NCBI GenBank assembly: GCA_947630745.1 | Contig: CANRIT010000012.1 | Coordinates: 1 to 42,896, forward strand | Source: an uncultured Clostridia bacterium | GTDB lineage: Bacteria > Bacillota > Clostridia > Christensenellales > UBA1242 | Direction of reading: 5' to 3' | Length of the DNA stretch: 42,896 nucleotides | Shown here: positions 38,464-42,896 of the stretch, piece after piece | Numbering within the stretch: position 1 is the stretch's first letter | How the letters are laid out: each line of letters begins with the position of its first letter | Notes under the pieces: model-generated | Seen by the model: the letters and a program-made list of their open reading frames with translations, nothing else | What the model was told of the DNA's origin: nothing | Database searches by the model: none | Translations under genes and position numbers: made by a program

Positions 38464-38868
38464 GCTGGCTTTTGGTCTTGCACCAAACAGGGACTAATTC
38501 TAACCAGCATAAGTGCTGCCGGGGTTGCGCAACACTTAAAGCATTGAACAAGGTAAAACAATGCTTTTGGCTGCAAGTTGCTAGGTTTTACCTAGGAGAT
38601 GTTCAACTTGCACGAAAAGTGCTGCGCCGATTTGGAGATATGGCTCGCAACACTTTTAATTTTGTTAGCAGACCACCAGTTTTTTGCTGGTTTGGAGTCA
38701 TGGCCTGCATGAAGTGTTGCAGTTAAGGAGAATGATAATTGCAACACAAATTGGCAATAACGCGCCACCGGAGGTGCAAACCACTAGGTTTTACCTAGAA
38801 ATAGACACTGGTTTGCATGATGTGGACTTCCATGCTTACCATGAAATGCCCACAGAGGGATTAATCCC
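38464..38868 (-). ncRNA. Candidate large structured RNA / leader (nine hairpins)
   Basis: The gap between the repressor operators and the 82-aa gene holds consecutive stems of 5-12 bp. Coordinates: 38464-38508, 38511-38537, 38538-38567, 38573-38611, 38615-38657, 38675-38691, 38714-38747, 38775-38817 and 38857-38868. Two of them share an apical CTAGGT-AAA-ACCTAG hairpin set on an asymmetric bulge. Three share AAGTGTTGC/GCARCACTT-type stems. The loop of 38538-38567 (UUUUACC) is complementary to the GGUAAAA of the two CTAGGT hairpins. A TTGACA promoter (38893-38898) points into the array. The strand is inferred; the plus strand carries a possible short ORF. Confidence 0.6.
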
Positions 38869-38890
38869 ACATAATTCCTTCATTTTTTAG
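38732..38890 (+). CDS. Possible small ORF, 52 aa (low confidence)
   Basis: ATG at 38732 directly follows TTAAGGAGA, and the frame continues for 52 codons (MIIATQIGNNAPPEVQTTRF...) to TAG at 38888. The ribosome-site spacing is too short, and the whole region is better explained by the hairpin array. Listed because the plus strand repeats a GGAG-near-ATG pattern four times in 38.6-38.78 kb. Confidence 0.25.
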   Translation: MIIATQIGNNAPPEVQTTRFYLEIDTGLHDVDFHAYHEMPTEGLIPHNSFIF

Positions 38891-38898
38891 TTTGTCAA
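38871..38898 (-). promoter_or_regulatory. Early promoter reading into the hairpin array
   Basis: TTGACA (38893-38898), 16 bp, AATTAT (38871-38876) on the minus strand. The first operator palindrome begins 19 bp upstream of the -35, so repressor binding could control it. The TGTCAATACAAAAAA block around it is repeated at 39058. Confidence 0.5.
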
Positions 38899-38916
38899 TA
38901 CAAAAAATGGAGTTTA

Positions 38917-39047
38917 ATTTACATTTTTTATGTAAATTTATAAAAAAGTTAGCATAAATTATGTAAAAAGTCAAACAATTTTATATGTTTTATGTAAATT
39001 TGTTAAAATTTTTTTATTTTTCATTAATTTTTTACATTTTGGATGTA
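38917..39047. promoter_or_regulatory. Repressor operator array
   Basis: ATTTACAT-N5-ATGTAAAT (38917-38937) and TACAT-N5-ATGTA (39033-39047) are full palindromes of one motif. Half or imperfect copies lie at 38961-38967 and about 38992-39000 (TATGTAAAT). Four sites between divergent early and repressor genes is the usual design for a CI-type switch. Confidence 0.65.
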
Positions 39048-39084
39048 CAATACATATGTCAATACAAAAAAAGGAGGTTTTTTT

Positions 39085-39390
39085 ATGAATTTAAAATTGT
39101 TAAGACAAAAATTAGGTATTTCACAAAGAGAACTTTCAGAAAAATTAGGAATACCACAAACGACTTTGTTTAGTTATGAAACAAACACAAATGAACCTAG
39201 CATACAAACTTTAATTAAATTGGCAGATTTCTATAATATAAGTTTGGATGAACTAGTAGGAAGAGAGTCAGATTCAATCAATTTAAAGTATCTAAATGAA
39301 AATGAGTCATATTTAATCCGCAAGATACTAAAAATGAACTCTTTGGAATTAGCAAAAACAACTGCTTATGTCAAAGGTTTAACGGAGTAA
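39085..39390 (+). CDS. CI/Cro-type HTH repressor, 101 aa
   Basis: The N-terminal XRE-type helix-turn-helix (residues 1-62: LKLLRQKLGISQRELSEKLGIPQTTLFSYETNTNEPSIQTLIKLADFYNISLDELVGR) is textbook. The short C-terminal helix (ENESYLIRKILKMNSLELAKTTAYVKGL) probably dimerises. There is no LexA-type peptidase domain, so induction must differ from RecA cleavage. ATG at 39085 follows AAAGGAGG. It is the first gene of a rightward operon with the membrane protein and integrase and probably binds the TTTACAT/ATGTAAA operators just upstream. Confidence 0.92.
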   Translation: MNLKLLRQKLGISQRELSEKLGIPQTTLFSYETNTNEPSIQTLIKLADFYNISLDELVGRESDSINLKYLNENESYLIRKILKMNSLELAKTTAYVKGLTE

Positions 39391-39392
39391 AT

Positions 39393-39971
39393 ATGGAAAA
39401 AACAGCCGTACAAAACGAAAAAAAAGTTTATGCAATCCTAATGATAGTTTTTATTATAACAACAGGATTGTTTGCCACGTTATTCTTTGTACAATATGAT
39501 AAAGCAAATGAAGAAGAAAAAATGGCCGTCATAGAAAATCATTACACACAAGTGGTTATGACTGATAACATCTGTTATAAAACTTTTATTTTGAAAGTTT
39601 TTGATGATAATGGCGAAATATATTCTCTTCTGGATTATGAAAATACTAAATATTTTCCACCTTCTACACTTTTTTGCACTTTGCTAGGTGCCTTTATAAC
39701 TAAAACTGATACATTAAGAATGTACTATGAATATGAAGCAATGGAAGTTTCAACCAGGAAAACGTATTCAGACCATGATTTTATAGATTTAAAATATAAT
39801 GTATTAGACAATGGTCAACTTTATTTCCCGTCTTACAAAAATGAGGTTTATCAAGATAGAAATATGCTCACTTATTATTTGAATCGCAATTTAAATATTG
39901 CTTTTCAAATGAGATTAGATTATAAAATATTGACCCAACAAGAATATGAAATTAGTAAAGGACGAATATGA
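39393..39971 (+). CDS. Single-pass membrane protein, 192 aa
   Basis: No family recognised. A short cytoplasmic segment, one helix (about residues 13-34, AILMIVFIITTGLFATLFFVQY), then ~155 exterior residues with many Tyr/Asp and a single FCT cysteine. It starts two bases after the repressor stop and its stop overlaps the integrase ATG (ATGA), so it is co-expressed with lysogeny genes. A superinfection-exclusion role would fit this position, but the sequence does not show it. Confidence 0.7.
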   Translation: MEKTAVQNEKKVYAILMIVFIITTGLFATLFFVQYDKANEEEKMAVIENHYTQVVMTDNICYKTFILKVFDDNGEIYSLLDYENTKYFPPSTLFCTLLGAFITKTDTLRMYYEYEAMEVSTRKTYSDHDFIDLKYNVLDNGQLYFPSYKNEVYQDRNMLTYYLNRNLNIAFQMRLDYKILTQQEYEISKGRI

Positions 39972-41139
39972 GTGATTTAATAACAGTTACATTAGAATTT
40001 TTAAAAAACAGCAACAACAAATAGATTATTTAAAAAATGAAAATGAAATTATGCAGGCCTATCTTTTAGGCCGGCAAGATAAAGAAGACATAAACAAAGA
40101 CGCAAAAGGAAAAGTTTTATTAGACTCAATCAATTCAACTTCTGCTTTAAAAGGAGAAGAAGAATTGAAAAATATCAGACTAAGAATTGATGGCAGATAC
40201 GAATGGCGCCGTCAAATAAAATCAATAAAGTATAGTTTAATCAATAAAAACAAAAAGATACTAGAAAAAAAAGTAAGAGATTTGTTGAAAAAGACAATCT
40301 CTACATCACCTAAAATTGAAATTAAAAAAACATTTTTGGATATTGCTTGGCAATGGCATAATTTATACAAAAAGAATTTAACATCTGGCAAGGATTACGA
40401 ATATTATTTAAAGGCAAGATTTGAAACGAACGATATATTTAAGCAAAATATTGACAAAATAACATTTTTACAACTGCAGCAATTTATTTCTTCCATTAAA
40501 AGACCCAGAGTCGCTGATTACTGCTATTTAATAATTTCTGGTGTATACAAGGAAGCAATTAAGCGTGATTTTGTTAAAAAAGACATATCTAAGCTGATTA
40601 CACGCCCTAAATATAACAAAAATATTGGCGTATGGTTTAATATCGCGGAACAAAAACTTATTTTAGACAACATAGACAAATCAAATATGAAATACGAAAT
40701 ACTGCTTTACGTTTTAACCGGATGCAGAAGAAGTGAAGCATTACGGTTAAAATTAGATAATATTGATTTTAACAATTATTCATTGTTTGTTGACGGAACA
40801 AAAACAAAATCCGCAAAAAGATATATCCCAATATCGCAGCGGCTAGCAGATATTTTGAAAGAACACCTATCAAGTATGTTTAAGTTTAACAAATCGTGGT
40901 ATTCAAAAACATTCCAAGACTATTTAAAATCTCTTGGAATCAAAAATAAAAAGCTGCATGACCTACGCCACACATTTAATACTAATTTGTATTACTTAGG
41001 TGTGCCGGACAAGGAACGCCAATATTACATGGGACACTCTAGCATTGTAATGACAAACGACATTTATACGCACCTTGACCCGAATGTTAAGAAGGATGAC
41101 ATTTTAAATCTTTATAAAGATTTATACCCTAAATTTTGA
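39968..41139 (+). CDS. int: Tyrosine integrase, expressed through a -1 frameshift
   Basis: Site-specific recombinase of the phage/Tn916 type. ATG at 39968 has AAAGGA upstream. After 14 codons the zero frame ends at a TAG, but the -1 frame continues for 376 codons, giving a ~390-residue integrase. Domains: a short helical lead (QQQQIDYLKNENEI), an arm-binding domain (IRLRIDGRYEWRRQIKSIKYSLINKNKK), a core-binding SAM-like domain, and a catalytic domain. The catalytic residues are intact: Arg in TGCRRSEAL, HDLRH, GHSS and Tyr in YTHLD. The alternative is initiation at ATG 40051, which lacks a ribosome site. Its stop lies inside the first arm repeat. Confidence 0.85.
40003..40009 (+). promoter_or_regulatory. 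Slippery heptamer A AAA AAC
   Basis: AAAAAAC lies exactly in X-XXY-YYZ phase with the ATG at 39968 (codons TTA AAA AAC). Slipping back one base leads directly into the integrase frame (CAG CAA CAA CAA). A GGCCTA/TAGGCC hairpin lies about 45 nt downstream, further than usual stimulators. Confidence 0.6.
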
Positions 41140-41218
41140 CCCAACTTTTGACCCAACTTTTGTGCCAAAAATGTGCCAAAACGCGATTTTCGACAACAAA
41201 ACTTTTGACCCAACTTTT
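41135..41218. promoter_or_regulatory. Right integrase arm region
   Basis: Three copies of TTTGACCCAACTTTT (41135-41149, 41147-41161, 41204-41218) and GTGCCAAAA repeats lie between the integrase stop and the core; candidate arm-type integrase sites. Confidence 0.65.
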
Positions 41219-41222
41219 TGCG

Positions 41223-41249
41223 AAAAAACACCTATAAAATAGGTGTTTT
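41223..41249 (-). terminator. Terminator for the tRNA-Gln/tRNA-His transcript
   Basis: Minus strand: AACACCTA and TAGGTGTT arms, then a run of six Ts. It is supplied by the element and replaces the tRNA terminator displaced to the left end. Confidence 0.75.
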
Positions 41250-41260
41250 CCGCAGATTGT

Positions 41261-41310
41261 ATATGGGGTGGGTAACAGGACTTGAACCTGCGACAACCAG
41301 ATCCACAATC
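41261..41310. repeat. attR: 50-bp direct repeat within tRNA-His
   Basis: Identical to 27578-27627. The tRNA gene stays intact at this end because the element inserted into the 3' half and restored it. Confidence 0.92.
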
Positions 41311-41340
41311 TGGCGCTCTACCAACTGAACTATACCCACC
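41264..41340 (-). tRNA. tRNA-His (GTG)
   Basis: Complete on the minus strand, with the extra 5' G(-1) opposite C73, encoded CCA and anticodon loop TTGTGGA. Integration target of the element. Confidence 0.96.
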
Positions 41341-41354
41341 AAGTTTAGTTGTTC

Positions 41355-41429
41355 TGGCTGGGGTAGGTAGATTCGAACTACCGCATGCAAGAGTCAAAGT
41401 CTTGTGCCTTACCGCTTGGCGATACCCCA
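41355..41429 (-). tRNA. tRNA-Gln (TTG)
   Basis: Same acceptor and D-arm as tRNA-Gln(CTG) at 23.7 kb but with anticodon loop CTTTGAC. CCA is encoded. It is co-oriented with tRNA-His, 14 bases apart. Confidence 0.96.
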
Positions 41430-41430
41430 C

Positions 41431-41519
41431 CGCGGGCAATTAAGCCCTTTATTATCATTTTCGCAAAGAATGCGAACTGAAGAGATGCGAAAATTTCACT
41501 TTTGGGCTAATTGCCCGCT
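41431..41519. repeat. MITE-like unit flanked by GCGGGCAATTAAGCCC ends
   Basis: Inverted ends GCGGGCAATTAAGCCC and GGGCTAATTGCCCGC bracket about 60 bp that include the hairpin TTCGCA/TGCGAA. The inner block (CCTTTATTATCATTTTCGCA...) recurs at 41968-42015. The ends match the double palindrome beside the other tRNA-Gln. Confidence 0.65.
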
Positions 41520-41520
41520 C

Positions 41521-41690
41521 TATAAAGGGACACACATCGTCACAAACTGCACATTTGCTAAATTAATTTGTGGGACAAATTAATTGTAAGCCTATGTTTG
41601 TTTGTTCCTCTCACACTGCGAAAGCCGTAGTTTTCTTGTGTGTTTTAAAAGAACAAACTTAGCGCGTTTCCCTTTATAATCTCTTCGTTT
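41521..41690 (+). repeat. tRNA-linked interspersed repeat, copy A
   Basis: About 170 bp: AAACTGCACATTTGCTAAAT..., an 11-bp hairpin AATTAATTTGT/ACAAATTAATT, TAAGCCTATGTTTGTTTG, then GCGCGTTTCCCTTTATAAT. Non-coding; longest shared blocks are nearly identical to copy B. Confidence 0.8.
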
Positions 41691-41754
41691 AGTAAGTAAA
41701 TCTTTGTAAGCAATTTTGAATATTTCATTTTTGGGCAAATTGCCCGCCTTCTAT

Positions 41755-41925
41755 CAAGAGACACACGTCGTCGCAAACTGCACATTTGCTAAATTAATTT
41801 GTGGGACAAATTAATTGTAAGCCTATGTTTGTTTGCTCCTCTCACACTGCGAAAGCCGTAGTTTTCTTGTGTGTTTAAAAGATTAAAGCGCGTTTCCCTT
41901 GATAATCCCTTCATTTTGAAAGTAA
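41755..41925 (+). repeat. tRNA-linked interspersed repeat, copy B
   Basis: Direct-repeat copy of A, preceded like it by a GGGCAAATTGCCCG motif and followed by a second CCTTTATTATCATTTTCGCA block at 41968-42015. Confidence 0.8.
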
Positions 41926-42084
41926 AACAAGTAGCAAATTTATTAATGCCGTCACTTCGAAGATTGTAGCCCTTTATTATCATTTTCGCAAAGAATGCGA
42001 ACTGAAGAGATGCAAAAATTGCTTAAAGTGAACATTCACAAATTTAAAAATACGCCGTAACGCGAATGTTAGTCGTATAGCATT

Positions 42085-42167
42085 TGGTGCGGATGAAGGG
42101 ACTTGAACCCCCACGGTCACCCACTAGATCCTAAGTCTAGCGCGTCTGCCAATTTCGCCACATCCGC
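42085..42167 (-). tRNA. tRNA-Leu (TAG)
   Basis: Minus strand; acceptor GCGGATG/CATCCGC, anticodon loop CTTAGGA, a short class II variable arm (GGGTGACC) and encoded CCA. Confidence 0.95.
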
Positions 42168-42227
42168 AATTGCAAACTGTATTCAATTTTCATTTGCAAA
42201 TGTAAGCCAAACCATATGGTAAGACTT

Positions 42228-42303
42228 TGGTGGCCCATCCGGGACTTGAACCCGGGACACCATGATTAAAAGTCATGTGCTCTACCAACTGAGCTAATGG
42301 ACC
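42228..42303 (-). tRNA. tRNA-Lys (TTT)
   Basis: Minus strand; acceptor GGTCCAT/ATGGGCC with one G-U pair, anticodon loop CTTTTAA, encoded CCA. Confidence 0.95.
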
Positions 42304-42458
42304 GTACATTTATTGCGACTTTTGTATTATACACTATATTTTTTAAAAAAACAAGTGTTTTTGCAAAAGTTTTTCAAAAAAATTAAAAATACCCATATTT
42401 TTTCAGCGTTTTTCTAGCAATACGTATACTAATAATTTTAAAATTTGCCAAAATTATA

Positions 42459-42488
42459 TTGACAAACATCAAAAATGTATGCTAAAAT
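42459..42488 (+). promoter_or_regulatory. tRNA-Gly promoter
   Basis: TTGACA (42459-42464), 18 bp, TAAAAT (42483-42488), eight bases before the tRNA 5' end. Confidence 0.75.
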
Positions 42489-42496
42489 ATAATCGC

Positions 42497-42570
42497 GCGG
42501 GCGTAGCTCAATGGTAGAGCGCTAGCCTTCCAAGCTAGTTACGAGGGTTCGATTCCCTTCGCCCGCTCCA
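42497..42570 (+). tRNA. tRNA-Gly (TCC)
   Basis: Plus strand; acceptor GCGGGCG/CGCCCGC, anticodon loop CTTCCAA, encoded CCA. Confidence 0.96.
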
Positions 42571-42602
42571 CTGCGTGGCAGATTGCATAATGTTAAGATT
42601 AT

Positions 42603-42640
42603 TTGTTCCGCAAATTAATTTAGCAAATGTGCAGTTTGTA
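42603..42640 (-). repeat. tRNA-linked repeat, fragment D
   Basis: Inverted partial copy (minus strand AAACTGCACATTTGCTAAAT and half of the hairpin), immediately after tRNA-Gly. Confidence 0.65.
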
Positions 42641-42664
42641 GTTAGCATTCAAAATAGCTTACAT

Positions 42665-42815
42665 GTTTTACTTTCAAAATGAAGAGATTATAAAGGGAAA
42701 CGCGCTAAGCATAATTTACTCGCTCCGTGTGTCCCTTTATAATAAAGGAGCAAACAAACATAGGCTTACAATTAATTTGTCTCACAAATTAATTTAGCAA
42801 ATGTGCAGTTTGCGA
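42665..42815 (-). repeat. tRNA-linked interspersed repeat, copy C
   Basis: Inverted copy relative to A and B with the same two ends but a different internal segment (AAAGGGACACACGGAGCGAG); it ends within four bases of tRNA-Arg. Confidence 0.75.
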
Positions 42816-42818
42816 CGC

Positions 42819-42895
42819 GCGTCAATAGCTCAGTTGGATAGAGCATCGCCCTTCTAAGGCGGGGGTCGGGGGTTCGAACCCCTCTTGACGCACCA
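42819..42895 (+). tRNA. tRNA-Arg (TCT)
   Basis: Plus strand; acceptor GCGTCAA/TTGACGC, anticodon loop CTTCTAA, encoded CCA at the very end of the window. Confidence 0.95.
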
Positions 42896-42896
42896 A

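Larger units (their letters stand above)
27578..41310. mobile_element. Integrated inovirus-like element
   Basis: A 13.7-kb insertion at tRNA-His(GTG), bounded by 50-bp direct repeats, with a tyrosine integrase next to attR. Its operon order is replication initiator, small hydrophobic proteins, anchored surface proteins, Zot-type ATPase, which is that of filamentous phages. Terminase, portal, capsid and tail genes are absent. Codon and base use are more AT-rich, with fewer GCG/CGC triplets, than the flanking chromosome and the head cassette at 14.8-23.3 kb, consistent with recent arrival. A conjugation module is also absent. Confidence 0.85.

Noticed and set aside
38394..38726. 110-codon plus-strand ORF across the hairpin region
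   Set aside because: No ribosome site, runs antisense through the start of the 82-aa gene, and its composition is explained by hairpin stems; no protein-like pattern.
41122..41439. Minus-strand ORF over tRNA-His and tRNA-Gln
   Set aside because: Entirely covered by two tRNA genes, a terminator and the integrase 3' end.
41789..41983. Minus-strand ORF inside repeat copy B
   Set aside because: Lies within a non-coding interspersed repeat and is not shared as an ORF with copy A.
41431..42015. CRISPR array
   Set aside because: Repeats are few, long, partly inverted and unevenly spaced, with no uniform spacers and no cas genes.

Overview
The window is AT-rich DNA from a spore-forming Bacillota (Firmicutes) chromosome, most likely an uncultured Clostridia-type gut anaerobe. 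SpoIVA of exactly family length, a PdaB-like spore deacetylase, strong GGAGG ribosome sites, sigma-A promoters and a phiLC3-type holin support this; species cannot be named from sequence alone.

Layout. (1) 1-14.7 kb is chromosome: ileS, a Fes-like esterase translationally coupled to ung, and glmM on the minus strand; then lgt with a membrane protein and a coiled-coil protein, small hypotheticals, spoIVA, a tailed membrane peptide, a PdaB-like deacetylase with a double-OB SSB-like protein, a sigma-region-4-like protein and an SH3-type surface protein. spoIVA and the deacetylase both carry sigma-E-like promoters with the same 14-bp spacer. Several genes (ung, lgt, the SH3 protein, perhaps glmM) have promoters whose -10 ends 5-6 nt before the ATG, predicting leaderless mRNAs. 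(2) 14.8-23.3 kb is an intact virion-head cassette (terminase, portal, scaffold, HK97-type capsid, connector, beta-rich stopper/hub candidate, holin). It has no integrase, replication, tail-length, tail-fibre or endolysin gene, so it is a stripped prophage, a satellite-like unit or a domesticated cassette. It ends at a terminator and tRNA-Gln(CTG). (3) 24.0-27.3 kb carries a GT8 glycosyltransferase, cardiolipin synthase, and a yybP-ykoY (Mn2+) riboswitch in front of an undescribed small membrane protein.

(4) 27,578-41,310 is a 13.7-kb integrated element bounded by a 50-bp direct repeat of the tRNA-His(GTG) 3' half. Its minus-strand operon runs replication initiator, two small hydrophobic proteins, three N-terminally anchored surface proteins (one with a long coiled coil and InlB/Flg_new-like repeats), then a Zot-type ATPase. 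That is the gene order of a filamentous (inovirus-like) phage. The initiator gene carries four CGACA-N4-TGTCG iterons. The non-coding DNA beside the Zot operon folds into a cruciform. A C5-methyltransferase-like protein and HTH protein lie past it. The right part holds a CI-type repressor with TTTACAT/ATGTAAA operators, a membrane protein, and a tyrosine integrase split by an in-frame A AAA AAC slippery heptamer. Two RNA candidates lie here: a ~64-nt three-way-junction RNA with its own promoter and terminator, and a ~400-nt array of nine hairpins in front of an early gene.

(5) 41.2-42.9 kb is a tRNA cluster (His, Gln-TTG, Leu-TAG, Lys-TTT, Gly-TCC, Arg-TCT) interleaved with several copies of a ~170-bp interspersed repeat. 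The left border contains nested and inverted tRNA-His fragments, and tRNA-Gln(CTG) at 23.7 kb retains arm-site-like sequence, so tRNA genes here have been repeated integration targets.
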